Source: UBA940 sp031548515 (GTDB lineage: Bacteria > Bacteroidota > Bacteroidia > Bacteroidales > Rikenellaceae). From it: a stretch of 64,000 nt of DNA. The position numbers and the translations under genes are program-made. The stretch lies in the NCBI GenBank assembly GCA_031548515.1, contig JAVBRB010000004.1, forward strand, positions 1-64,000. Reading direction: 5' to 3'. Shown here in pieces: positions 42,874-51,045 of the stretch (position 1 is the stretch's first letter; the number at the start of each line of letters is the position of its first letter). The notes under the pieces are model-generated. The model did not search any database. It was given only the letters and a program-made list of their open reading frames with translations, and was not told the origin of the DNA.

Positions 42874-44445
42874 CTACATCGGGATATTGGAATGTTTCTT
42901 GGCCGGATTGACGAGACGTTTCGTGGCGAGCGACTGCAGTGCCCGGATTACGCGGAAACGCGTGTTGCGCGGTTCGATAACATCGTCGATGTAGCCGTAT
43001 TTGGCAGCCTGGTATGGGTTGGAGAACTTGTCCTGGTATTCTTTTTCCTTTTCGGCAATGAACCTGGCCTTTTCTTCGGGATTCTCAGCGAAGCTGGAGA
43101 TTTCTTTCGCATAAAGCACTTCGACTGCACCGCTCGCACCCATAACTGCGATCTCAGCTGTCGGCCAAGCATAATTTACGTCGCCGCGTATATGCTTAGA
43201 AGACATCACGATGTATGCTCCGCCGTACGATTTACGCAGGGTGACGGTTACCTTGGGAACCGTGGCTTCGCAGTAAGCGAACAGCAGTTTCGCACCATGG
43301 GTGATTACACCGCCGTATTCCTGACCGGTACCCGGAAGGAATCCCGGAACGTCAACGAACGTGACTATGGGAATATTGAACGCGTCGCAGAAACGTACGA
43401 ACCTTGCCGCCTTGCGGGAAGCGTTGATGTCGAGCACGCCGGCCATGTATTTGGGTTGGTTTGCTATGATGCCCACGCTCTGCCCGTTGAAACGCGCGAA
43501 GCAGGTGATGATATTCTTGGCGAAAGATTCGTGCGCTTCCAGAATCTCCCCGTTGTCAACCACCGCACGTATCACTTCGAACATGTCATACGGCTTGCTC
43601 GGACTATCGGGAATTATCTCGTTCAACGAATCTTCCAGACGATTGATCGAGTCGGTGCACACCGCCAGCGGAGCGTCTTCCATGTTATTCTGGGGCATGT
43701 AGCTGAGTAGTTTGCTGATCAACGCGAAACCTTCCTCTTCGGTTTCTACGGCAAAATGCGCGACGCCCGATTTTGCGGTGTGCATCGAGGCGCCGCCTAG
43801 TTGTTCCTGGGTAACATCTTCACCGGTAACGGTTTTGACGACCTTCGGACCCGTGAGGAACATATAGCTGGTGTGTTTCTTCATGATGATGAAGTCGGTG
43901 AGCGCCGGCGAGTAAACCGCGCCGCCTGCCGACGGGCCGAAGATGGCCGATATCTGCGGAATAACACCCGAAGCCATTACGTTGCGCTGGAAAATTTCAG
44001 CGTAACCTGCCAGAGCGTCGATACCTTCCTGGATACGTGCGCCGCCCGAGTCGTTGATGCCTATGCATGGAGCGCCTTGGCGCATGGCCATGTCCATCAC
44101 CTTGCAGATCTTCTCCGACATGGTTTTCGAGAGCGATCCACCGAATACCGTGAAATCCTGCGCAAAAACATACACGAGGCGTCCGTCTATAGTGCCGTAG
44201 CCGGTAATGACGCCATCACCGAAGTAATGCTCCTTCTCCATTCCGAAGTTGGTACAGCGGTGGGTGACGAACATGTCGAACTCTTCGAAGCTTCCTTCGT
44301 CGAGCAACATATGTATCCTTTCACGCGCTGTGAATTTACCTTTGGCATGCTGCGAATCTATTCTCTTCTGACCGCCGCCGAGATGTGCTTTTTCGCGATA
44401 TTCGATCAGTTGGCTGATCTTCTCCTGGATGTTGCTATTGCTCAT
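42874..44445 (-). CDS. mmdA: Methylmalonyl-CoA decarboxylase alpha subunit
   Basis: The carboxyltransferase subunit that moves CO2 from (S)-methylmalonyl-CoA to the biotin carrier, yielding propionyl-CoA. The 523-residue protein has two crotonase-like halves with the motifs RIDSQHAKGKFTARERI, GINDSGGARIQEGIDALAGYAEIF, FGPSAGGAVYSPALTDFIIM and VDVPGFLPGTGQEYGGVITHGAKLLFAY. The same fold is found in propionyl-CoA carboxylase beta subunits, so context decides the call: it lies between epimerase and OadG/BCCP/beta genes. Its stop is 2 bp before the OadG-like ATG. Confidence 0.92.
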   Translation of the reverse strand: MSNSNIQEKISQLIEYREKAHLGGGQKRIDSQHAKGKFTARERIHMLLDEGSFEEFDMFVTHRCTNFGMEKEHYFGDGVITGYGTIDGRLVYVFAQDFTVFGGSLSKTMSEKICKVMDMAMRQGAPCIGINDSGGARIQEGIDALAGYAEIFQRNVMASGVIPQISAIFGPSAGGAVYSPALTDFIIMKKHTSYMFLTGPKVVKTVTGEDVTQEQLGGASMHTAKSGVAHFAVETEEEGFALISKLLSYMPQNNMEDAPLAVCTDSINRLEDSLNEIIPDSPSKPYDMFEVIRAVVDNGEILEAHESFAKNIITCFARFNGQSVGIIANQPKYMAGVLDINASRKAARFVRFCDAFNIPIVTFVDVPGFLPGTGQEYGGVITHGAKLLFAYCEATVPKVTVTLRKSYGGAYIVMSSKHIRGDVNYAWPTAEIAVMGASGAVEVLYAKEISSFAENPEEKARFIAEKEKEYQDKFSNPYQAAKYGYIDDVIEPRNTRFRVIRALQSLATKRLVNPAKKHSNIPM

Positions 44446-44462
44446 AACTTCCTTTATATGAT

Positions 44463-44876
44463 TTATTTCTCGCTCTTATCTTCGCAGAATTCGGTCAACA
44501 CGCCTCCTGTCGACTTCGGATGGAGGAAAGCGATCGTAAGCCCTTCCGCTCCGCCGCGCGGGGTTTTGTCGATGAGCCGTACACCGTCTGCTTCAGCCTC
44601 GGCAAGAGCCTCCTCTATATTTTTAACAGCGAATGCTATGTGGTGAACACCTTCCCCCCTGTTCTCGATGAATTTGGCGATAGTGCTGTCATCGCTCATG
44701 GGTTCGAGAAGTTCGATTTTGGTCTGACCGACTTTAAAGAAGGCGGTCCGGACTTTCTGGTCGGGAACCTCTTCGACGCTGTAACATTTCAGACCCAGAA
44801 CTTTTTCATAGTAGGGAATCGATTCTTCGAGGCTTTTAACGGCGATGCCGATATGCTCGATGTGCGAAATATTCAT
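44463..44876 (-). CDS. mce: Methylmalonyl-CoA epimerase
   Basis: Converts (R)- to (S)-methylmalonyl-CoA, linking the B12-dependent mutase to the decarboxylase. A 137-residue vicinal-oxygen-chelate protein. Metal-ligand motifs: IEHIGIAV (His), TKIELLEP (Glu/Gln), GVHHIAFAV (His) and GVLTEFCE (Glu). It is the first gene of the operon, 17 bp before mmdA, and follows a consensus promoter. Confidence 0.93.
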   Translation of the reverse strand: MNISHIEHIGIAVKSLEESIPYYEKVLGLKCYSVEEVPDQKVRTAFFKVGQTKIELLEPMSDDSTIAKFIENRGEGVHHIAFAVKNIEEALAEAEADGVRLIDKTPRGGAEGLTIAFLHPKSTGGVLTEFCEDKSEK

Positions 44877-44950
44877 TTCTGTTTTTCTTTAAGGTAGTAA
44901 TTTGAAGCCGGTTAAGGTCGTGTTACAAAAATAACACAATTTCGATGTCG

Positions 44951-44981
44951 CAAATATAGTGAAAGCCGAGAGATAAGCAAA
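44951..44981 (-). promoter_or_regulatory. Consensus promoter of the methylmalonyl-CoA decarboxylase operon
   Basis: The minus strand reads TTTG (plus 44978-44981), exactly 19 bp, then TATATTTG (plus 44951-44958), a full consensus match. A second -7-like TATTTTTG lies at 44926-44933. Confidence 0.8.
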
Positions 44982-44996
44982 AAAAAATTGCTTATC
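44972..44996. promoter_or_regulatory. Dyad overlapping the -33 box of the mce promoter
   Basis: GATAAGCAA (44972-44980) and TTGCTTATC (44988-44996) are perfect 9-bp inverted arms around seven A. The -33 box (44978-44981) lies inside the left arm, so a bound dimer would compete with RNA polymerase. Confidence 0.5.
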
Positions 44997-45211
44997 CGAG
45001 GCGCATCCTAATATTCTTTTATCATTAAACGAAAAGTCGTAAACTCTTTCGTAAATACCCGTTTATGCAAGCCATTTTTTCAACATTCTTTAAAAACATA
45101 TATTTATGCGGGCCTTGCCATTCGGAATAAATTCGGAATAAATTCGTAATTTGCACGATCGGAACCGCGAACAAGACGAAACCGCTATGAAAATTTGAAA
45201 TCCCCCCCATT

Positions 45212-46435
45212 ATGAAAACAGCATATAACATCACCTTGCTCCTGGTTCTCGCCTGCCTTTTTGCAGGCGATGGCACTCTCTTGGCACAAAGCAGCAAAAA
45301 GAACTCCGCAAAGAGTTACGACATAGCCGCCTTCCTTTATCCCGCCTATGCGAGCGACGACCAGCGCCTGCTTCCCATATGGAATTACGGCATCGGAGAG
45401 TGGGAGACCATAATGAACATGCAGCAGCGCAATCCAGGCCATTACTGGAACCGCAAACCCCTTTGGGGTTATATAAACGAAGCGGACCCTTCGGTAATGT
45501 CGATGGAGATAAACGAGGCGACCAGGCACGGCGTAAACGTATTTATCTTCGACTGGTACTGGTACGACGGCCGACCTTTCATGGAGACCACCCTCGACAA
45601 CGGTTTCCTGAAGGCGGAAAACGTGGGTAAAATGAAATTCTACCTCATGTGGGCCAATCACGACGCCACCAGTTTCTGGGACACCCGCGTAAACAAAACC
45701 GCACCGGACAACGTCATGTGGAGGGGCGACGTCGACCGGCAGGAGTTCGAAAAGATATGCAAGCGTAACATCGAGAAATATTTCAAACACCCTCAGTATT
45801 ATAAAATCGACGGCAAACCGGTCTTCATGATCTATGATATACCCAAACTCATAGAGGGTCTGGGCGGCGTAGAAAACACCGCCGATGCGCTGAGGTGGTT
45901 CGTTGCGGAGACCAAAAAGGCCGGATTCCCGGGACTCGACCTGCAGTTGACCATGTGGCAGCCCAACCTCAATTACAGCGGCATCGATTCCGGCAAGACC
46001 ACCGATCCCGGGAACGATTTCGTCAAAAAACTGGGTTTCACAAGCACCACCCACTACCAGTTCGCCCATTTCACGAACGTGAACAGGGATTACATGGAGA
46101 TACTTGAGGATGTCAGGAAAGAGTGGGCACGCATCGACTCCGATTTCGACCTTACGTATTATCCTCACGTGAGCGTCGGCTGGGACAACAGCCCGAGGAT
46201 GGTGGGCAGCGCTGCGGTTAAGAATAACACGCCGGATAATTTCGAAAAGGCGCTCCGCATGGCAAAGGAGTATGCCGACAGCCATCCCGGACAGGTTCCC
46301 CTGATCACGATCAACAGTTGGAACGAATGGACCGAAACGAGCTACCTGATGCCCTGCAACGTCTTCGGCTACGGCTATCTGCAGGCTATTGAGAACGTAT
46401 TCGGCGGCATGGACCGGGACTCTTCGAATAAATAA
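45212..46435 (+). CDS. Secreted GH99-like (WbsX-type) protein
   Basis: A 407-residue protein with a signal peptide ending LLAQS. Body motifs of the glycosyltransferase-WbsX / GH99-like family: AAFLYPAYASDDQ, FDWYWYDGRPFMETTLDNGFL, MWANHD, KIDGKPVFMIYD and the closing NSWNEWTETSYLMP. GH99 enzymes cleave endo-alpha-mannosidic bonds, but many relatives are untested. The signal peptide places it outside the cytosol, favouring glycan degradation over O-antigen synthesis. A hairpin terminator follows. Confidence 0.85.
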   Translation: MKTAYNITLLLVLACLFAGDGTLLAQSSKKNSAKSYDIAAFLYPAYASDDQRLLPIWNYGIGEWETIMNMQQRNPGHYWNRKPLWGYINEADPSVMSMEINEATRHGVNVFIFDWYWYDGRPFMETTLDNGFLKAENVGKMKFYLMWANHDATSFWDTRVNKTAPDNVMWRGDVDRQEFEKICKRNIEKYFKHPQYYKIDGKPVFMIYDIPKLIEGLGGVENTADALRWFVAETKKAGFPGLDLQLTMWQPNLNYSGIDSGKTTDPGNDFVKKLGFTSTTHYQFAHFTNVNRDYMEILEDVRKEWARIDSDFDLTYYPHVSVGWDNSPRMVGSAAVKNNTPDNFEKALRMAKEYADSHPGQVPLITINSWNEWTETSYLMPCNVFGYGYLQAIENVFGGMDRDSSNK

Positions 46436-46504
46436 CTCCCAGACAGACATCAAAGCATAGAACATCTTCGGAGGCTCTTTTAAAACCGGAATCCGGCAAC
46501 CCCG

Positions 46505-46534
46505 GCCGCATTCCTTAGCCGGCTGCGGCTTTTT
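46505..46534 (+). terminator. Hairpin terminator after the GH99-like gene
   Basis: GCCGCA (46505-46510) pairs with TGCGGC (46524-46529), followed by TTTTTAT; an inner AGCCGGCT can add a stem. It lies 70 bp after the stop. Confidence 0.6.
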
Positions 46535-46590
46535 ATATCGGCGCAGGCGCCAACGTATGAATACGCCGGCCAACGGGTTCCAATCGGTGA

Positions 46591-46620
46591 TTATTTGTAA
46601 ACAAATAATTCATATCTTTG
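46591..46620 (+). promoter_or_regulatory. Promoter with operator-like dyad, alpha/beta hydrolase gene
   Basis: TATCTTTG (46613-46620) matches TAnnTTTG. A perfect dyad TTATTTGT-AA-ACAAATAA (46591-46608) sits just upstream and includes the only nearby TTTG (46594-46597), at 15 rather than 19 bp. The start codon at 46633 is only 12 bp after the -7 box. Confidence 0.6.
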
Positions 46621-46632
46621 CCAATCGGAATA

Positions 46633-47421
46633 ATGACTTCGGCGGCAAACATAAACGGGATCGACGTGCGGTACGAAACCACCGGCAAGGGGACGGATGT
46701 TGTTCTGCTCCATGGTTGGGGCTGCGACCACACTATATGGGAAGGCGTACAGCGCCATCTTGAGAAGGATTTCCGCGTCACCTCTATAGACCTGCCTGGT
46801 TTCGGCGGGAGTACCGAGCCTCCTGTATCCTGGGGTGTCGAAGAATACGTGGCCAGTCTCGAACTTTTTCTTGGGAAAGTGGGTATAACGGAGCCTGTTC
46901 TGTTCGGACATTCCCACGGAGGAAGGGTTTCTCTGCTTTATGCTTCGCGCAATCCGGTCCGCAAAATGGTCCTCGTGGACGCTGCAGGAGTCAAACCGCA
47001 CCGCCCTCTGAAATATTACGCTAAGATCTACTCTTTCAAAGTGATGAGAAGGTTCGCGCCGGTGTTCCTCGGAAGAAGGAAAGCTGACGAAATAATCGAG
47101 AAACGGAGGAATAGCACAGGCTCGGCCGATTATAAGGCGGCTTCTCCCGTAATGCGCGCTACGCTGTCGAAGGTTGTGAACGAAGACATGCGCCGCATAA
47201 TGCCGCAGATAAAAGCGCCAACATTGCTCGTTTGGGGATCAAACGACACGGCGACGCCGATGCGTGACGCAAATATCATGGAAAAACTGATAAAAGATTC
47301 GGGCCTTGTGGTTTTCGACGGAGCCGGACACTACAGTTTCCTGGAACGCCCGGCACAGTTCGCGGCGGTTATCGACAGTTTCCTCGCTGAAGACCGGCTA
47401 CAGACGGTGCGAAACCAATAA
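46633..47421 (+). CDS. Alpha/beta-fold hydrolase
   Basis: A 262-residue hydrolase. N-terminal INGIDVRYETTGKGTDVVLLHGWG with the oxyanion HG motif, the nucleophile elbow GHSHGGR (Ser), the acid in WGSNDTATP (Asp) and the His in GAGHYSFLERP form the triad. A cap region of ~60 residues (KYYAKIYSFKVMRRFAPVFLGRRKADEI) sits between. The substrate is unknown; MenH- or BioH-type esterases look similar. The ATG at 46633 gives the standard N-terminus. Confidence 0.87.
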   Translation: MTSAANINGIDVRYETTGKGTDVVLLHGWGCDHTIWEGVQRHLEKDFRVTSIDLPGFGGSTEPPVSWGVEEYVASLELFLGKVGITEPVLFGHSHGGRVSLLYASRNPVRKMVLVDAAGVKPHRPLKYYAKIYSFKVMRRFAPVFLGRRKADEIIEKRRNSTGSADYKAASPVMRATLSKVVNEDMRRIMPQIKAPTLLVWGSNDTATPMRDANIMEKLIKDSGLVVFDGAGHYSFLERPAQFAAVIDSFLAEDRLQTVRNQ

Positions 47422-47426
47422 AAATG

Positions 47427-47466
47427 TAATTCCGAACCGAGCGTCAGCGAGTGTAAGGAATCTACC
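47427..47466. repeat. REP-like intergenic sequence
   Basis: GTAATTCCGAACCGAGCGTC, then AGCGAGTGTAAGGAATCTACC forms ATTCC/GGAAT-bounded imperfect inverted sequence. A related start (GTCATTCCGAGGGGAACC) occurs near 23178. Such ATTCCGAGC-type repeats are frequent in Bacteroidetes; copy number here cannot be judged. Confidence 0.35.
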
Positions 47467-47484
47467 TTATAAGAATAACGAACA

Positions 47485-49074
47485 ATGGATATAACCGTTG
47501 AATTGGGTATAAAGATCGCTGCGGTCGTGCTCATCTGCTTCTACGCGACGATGAGGCTGCGCTACGAGCTGCAGATGATGCAGCAGAACTCCTACCGGCT
47601 GAGACGCTACTGGCGGTGGCTGAAGAGCGACATCGGCAATGTAATACGCATTACCGACCTCGTGATGATGGCCGTGTTGTTCTTTTTTCACGGCAACCGG
47701 TGGGAGATCTACGCTGTCGGCCTTGTGGGTGCATTGGCGCTTTATAAGAGTATCCGGGAGTTCCGCGTGAAGTACAAAAAACCCCTGGTTTTCACGGCGC
47801 GCGCCACGAGGCTTTTTCTGACCGGCATCGCGGTTATCCTGCTGGCTGTTTCGTTCGTGTGGTACAAGACGGAGACGGCTTATTGGGCGGTCTTCGCGGC
47901 AATGACCTGCACGGTACTGTCGCCTGTCACCATGAGCCTGTCGCTGATAATTCTGATGCCTTTCGAGCTTCTGATCAACCGCTGGTACTACAACGACGCA
48001 CGGCGGATATTGCGCCGGATGCCCGGCCTCAAAATAATCGGCATAACTGGCAGTTACGGCAAGACCAGCACCAAACACTACCTCTACCGCATCCTGTCCG
48101 AGCGGTTCAACGTCGTGATGACCCCGGGCAGCTACAATACGACTTTAGGGGTGATACGCACCGTTCGCGAGCGCCTGAAACCCTACCATGAAATTTTCAT
48201 CGTCGAGATGGGTGCAAAGCAACCGGGCGACATCGCCGAGATCTGCCGCCTGGTAAATCCTTCGATGGGAATTATCACTGCGGTGGGAGAACAACACCTC
48301 GAAAGTTTCAAAACCATAGAGAACGTGCAGCGCACGAAGTTCGAACTCATTGACGCTCTTCCGGCCGACGGTACGGCCATACTCAACGACGATTTCGAAC
48401 AGATCGCCAACCGCCGGGTGACGAACGTGGCGAACGTTTTCCGCTACACTTCGGGCGGCTCGAAAGCCGATTACCGTGTTGTGGACGTGGTGTACGGCCG
48501 CAGCGAAACGACCTTTGCCATCGAGGGTCCGGATGGCAAAAGCGAGCCGTTCACCACGAAACTCGCCGGCATCCACAACCTGTCGAACATCCTTGCAGGA
48601 TATATCGCCGGCAAGCGGCTGGGTATGACGGATGCCGAGATGCGCTACGCGATAAGCCAGATCGAACAGGTCGAACACCGCCTGAATATCAAGCATATCC
48701 CTGGAGGTATAACGGTCATCGACGATGCCTTCAACTCTAATCCGCACGGTTCGAAAATGGCTCTCGACGTCCTGGCTTCGTTTTCCGACGGTCAGCGAGT
48801 GGTAGTAACGCCGGGACTCGTGGAACTCGGTCCCAAACAATACGAATACAATCGCATTTTCGGTTCACAGATAGCCTCGTCTTGCGATTTGGCGATAGTC
48901 GTCGGGGCCTACAACCGCGACGCGATATTGGCTGGGCTTGCCGAAGGCGGCTTCGACGAGAGCAGAATATACGTGGCACGTGATTTCGCCGACGCTTCGC
49001 AGAAGGTACGCGAAACAGTAAAACCCGGCGACGTGGTACTGTATGAAAACGATTTACCTGACACATACAAATAA
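47485..49074 (+). CDS. Membrane-anchored MurF-type Mur ligase
   Basis: A 529-residue protein. Residues ~1-165 hold four or five hydrophobic segments (IKIAAVVLICFYATMRL; AVGLVGALALYKSI; LFLTGIAVILLAVSFVW; TMSLSLIILMPFELLI). From ~185 a Mur ligase begins with the ATP loop GITGSYGKTSTKHYL, then EMGAKQPGDIAEICRLVNP, GEQHLESF, LAGIHNLSNILA and DDAFNSNPHGSKMAL. These are MurF features (addition of D-Ala-D-Ala to UDP-MurNAc-tripeptide). Three bp later ddl begins, which makes that dipeptide. A normal MurF is ~450 residues without TMs. Confidence 0.85.
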   Translation: MDITVELGIKIAAVVLICFYATMRLRYELQMMQQNSYRLRRYWRWLKSDIGNVIRITDLVMMAVLFFFHGNRWEIYAVGLVGALALYKSIREFRVKYKKPLVFTARATRLFLTGIAVILLAVSFVWYKTETAYWAVFAAMTCTVLSPVTMSLSLIILMPFELLINRWYYNDARRILRRMPGLKIIGITGSYGKTSTKHYLYRILSERFNVVMTPGSYNTTLGVIRTVRERLKPYHEIFIVEMGAKQPGDIAEICRLVNPSMGIITAVGEQHLESFKTIENVQRTKFELIDALPADGTAILNDDFEQIANRRVTNVANVFRYTSGGSKADYRVVDVVYGRSETTFAIEGPDGKSEPFTTKLAGIHNLSNILAGYIAGKRLGMTDAEMRYAISQIEQVEHRLNIKHIPGGITVIDDAFNSNPHGSKMALDVLASFSDGQRVVVTPGLVELGPKQYEYNRIFGSQIASSCDLAIVVGAYNRDAILAGLAEGGFDESRIYVARDFADASQKVRETVKPGDVVLYENDLPDTYK

Positions 49075-49077
49075 GAT

Positions 49078-50256
49078 ATGAAAACCAAAATAGGAGTATT
49101 TTTCGGCGGAAGAAGCGTAGAACACGAAATCTCGGTAATATCCGCGCTTCAGGCGATAGAAGCCCTGGATAAGGAAAAATACGAAGCGATACCCATATAT
49201 ATTACAAAACAGGGCCTTTGGTACACTGGCGCACAGCTTCTCGACAGCGCCAATTACCGCGACATGGCACGCCTTGTGAAACGTTCGACAGCTGTTTACA
49301 TGCTTCCGGAGTTCGGCAACCATACTCTTTACAAAAAAGGCGGCTGTTTGGGTCCCAAGGCGGTTGCGCAGCTCGACATCGCGCTTCCGGTACTTCACGG
49401 CACCAATGGCGAGGACGGCACCATGCAGGGGCTTCTGGAGCTGACCGGCATACCTTACGCGGGATGCAACGTACTGGCTTCGGCAGTGGGGATGGACAAG
49501 ATCGCGATGAAGATGATGCTCCGTGAGAGCGGCGTTCCGGTAATCGGCTACGTATGGTTCACCGACAAGCAGTGGAGTACCGAACGCGAAACGCTTACAG
49601 CGGAGATCGAGAAAAACATAGGCTACCCGGTCATCGTCAAACCGGCCAACCTCGGTTCGAGCGTCGGGATTTCGCGTGCAACCGACCGTGAAAGCCTTGT
49701 CCGCGCCGTTGGCAACGCTCAGCAGTATTCGTCACGCATCATCGTCGAAAAAATGATAGATCCACTGCGAGAGATCAACTGTTCGGTTCTGGGCACTGCC
49801 GATAGCCACAAGACTTCGGTCTGCGAGGAACCCCTGCGCAGCGGCGAGATACTCAGCTATGCCGATAAATACATGTCCGGTGGGAAGAGTTCCAAGGGCA
49901 TGCAGAGCACCAAACGCCGCATTCCGGCCGATCTGCCCGAAAAAAAGACGGACGAGATACGCCGTCTTGCTTCGGAGACTTTCCGGGTACTGTCGTGCGA
50001 CGGCGTTGCGAGGGTCGATTTCATCCTCGACGAAAAGGCGGACATGATCTACGTCAACGAGATAAATACCATCCCTGGATCGCTTTCGTTCTATCTCTGG
50101 GAAGCGACGGGCATACCGTTCTCCGAACTCATGGATACGCTGGTCAATCAGGCCCTGAAGCGTACACGAGAAAAGGAACAGAAGACGGTTAGCTACGACC
50201 AGAACATCTTCAGCATGGGCGGTGGCGGAAAAGGAGGCAACAAAGGCAAACTATAG
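49078..50256 (+). CDS. ddl: D-alanine--D-alanine ligase
   Basis: An ATP-grasp ligase making D-Ala-D-Ala for peptidoglycan. Motifs: FFGGRSVEHEISVISA, LPVLHGTNGEDGTMQGLLEL, the ATP-grasp KPANLGSSVGISRA, EINCSVLG, and DFILDEKADMIYVNEINTIPG. At 392 residues it is slightly longer than E. coli Ddl because of a glycine-rich C-terminal tail (GGGGKGGNKGKL) and an insert near SYADKYMSGGKSSKGMQ. It follows the MurF-type gene by 3 bp, a coupled pair. Confidence 0.95.
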   Translation: MKTKIGVFFGGRSVEHEISVISALQAIEALDKEKYEAIPIYITKQGLWYTGAQLLDSANYRDMARLVKRSTAVYMLPEFGNHTLYKKGGCLGPKAVAQLDIALPVLHGTNGEDGTMQGLLELTGIPYAGCNVLASAVGMDKIAMKMMLRESGVPVIGYVWFTDKQWSTERETLTAEIEKNIGYPVIVKPANLGSSVGISRATDRESLVRAVGNAQQYSSRIIVEKMIDPLREINCSVLGTADSHKTSVCEEPLRSGEILSYADKYMSGGKSSKGMQSTKRRIPADLPEKKTDEIRRLASETFRVLSCDGVARVDFILDEKADMIYVNEINTIPGSLSFYLWEATGIPFSELMDTLVNQALKRTREKEQKTVSYDQNIFSMGGGGKGGNKGKL

Positions 50257-50559
50257 TTTGCCTGACTCATCGACGGAGGCCCGTGTGTCAGCCGCAGGCT
50301 GGCGCAGATTAGGCCGACAGAGATAACTTTACAGGAAAGAAGTAGATAAGTAATTCCGCTTCTTCATTTCACGGCTGAAAGCCGTGTATAAAATCCCACT
50401 TTTCAAAAACCGGTCGCAAAGGCGACTCCGGTCGGGCAGAACCGGAATCCACTTCCATACCTTTCGAAGTGAGATCGGCCCCTGTCAAATCGTGGTGTAC
50501 GCTGGCACTGCAGGCGCAGACTAAAACGGAAGTCCCCATGTGCGATACTCCGCCTTAGC

Positions 50560-50615
50560 TCAAGGTTAGCTTCGCTTTCCTTCTCGCGGCTCGGCAGAGT
50601 TTGTGCAAGCACATC
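50560..50615. repeat. Repeat shared with the phage-module insert
   Basis: TTAGCTTCGCTTTCCTTCTC followed by GCGGCTCGGCA matches, with about three changes in 30 bp, the sequence at 24455-24485. The complementary frames of both copies even read alike (CRAARRKxKL), which reflects a shared noncoding repeat rather than two genes. Confidence 0.5.
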
Positions 50616-50670
50616 CCTGCCCTCGCTTTTCGTCGGTTGCCGGCCAAAAGTGGAAAAAATGTATTTAATA

Positions 50671-50703
50671 AAAATACCTCAGAAAAATTCTGCGGTTTTT
50701 TTA
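50671..50703. terminator. Hairpin terminator, convergent ddl / XRE genes
   Basis: CCTCAGAA (50677-50684) pairs with TTCTGCGG (50688-50695) around AAA with one mismatch. A-run before and T7 after allow use on both strands. Confidence 0.6.
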
Positions 50704-50705
50704 TG

Positions 50706-50924
50706 TCATTTCCTGACCAGCTCCCCCGGACTAACCTCCAATGCTTCGGCAATCCGGCACAAGGTCGAGAAATACATGCCTTTTGCAACACCCGACTCCA
50801 TACGGCTAAGGTTCGTTCTGTCTATATTTGCGTAGTCTGCAAGGGCTTGTATAGACATTCCTTTAGCTTTCCTGAGTTCTGTTATCTTTTTCCTGAGATA
50901 TTTCCATTCTTCGTCGTAGCCCAT
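50706..50924 (-). CDS. Small XRE-family transcriptional regulator
   Basis: A 72-residue single-domain helix-turn-helix protein: EEWKYLRKKITELRKAKGMSIQALADYANIDRTNLSRMESGVAKGM. The HTH is SIQALADYANIDRTNLSRME, and the C-terminus AEALEVSPGELVRK matches Cro/C1-type regulators. The ATG at 50924 is used; a TTG eight codons earlier would lie in the dyad at 50928-50945. It is divergent from the TonB-receptor operon and may regulate it or itself. Confidence 0.85.
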   Translation of the reverse strand: MGYDEEWKYLRKKITELRKAKGMSIQALADYANIDRTNLSRMESGVAKGMYFSTLCRIAEALEVSPGELVRK

Positions 50925-50927
50925 TGC

Positions 50928-50945
50928 CGTAGTTTTTTTACTACG
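50928..50945. promoter_or_regulatory. Dyad just upstream of the XRE gene
   Basis: CGTAGT (50928-50933) and ACTACG (50940-50945) flank six T. It begins 3 bp upstream of the XRE ATG, next to a near-match -7 box (GATATTTG on the minus strand), so it is a likely autoregulatory operator. Confidence 0.5.
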
Positions 50946-51045
50946 CAAATATCCCTGAATTACTTCGCCTCTGCTGCTGTATTGCTACCACACATACAGG
51001 CATCCAAAATTGCTATAATTGCAAATGCGTTAAAAAGGCGCGTAA

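Larger units (their letters stand above)
44877..45211. other. 335-bp divergent region, mce operon / GH99-like gene
   Basis: It holds the consensus promoter of the mce operon (44951-44981) with a dyad over its -33 box (44972-44996). A tandem repeat ATTCGGAATAA (x2, about 45120-45141) and a C7 run (45202-45208) lie just upstream of the rightward gene. No clear rightward promoter was found; no gene or RNA was seen. Confidence 0.55.
50257..50705. other. 449-bp intergenic region with hairpins and a repeat
   Basis: No gene is seen. It contains small hairpins CACGGCT-GAA-AGCCGTG (50370-50386) and GTCGC-AAAG-GCGAC (near 50410-50425), a stretch shared with 24428-24620 (near 50560-50615), and a terminator hairpin at 50671-50703. 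Confidence 0.55.

Noticed and set aside
45185..46573. A 462-codon open frame on the minus strand
   Set aside because: It is antisense to the GH99-like gene, which has a signal peptide and family motifs.
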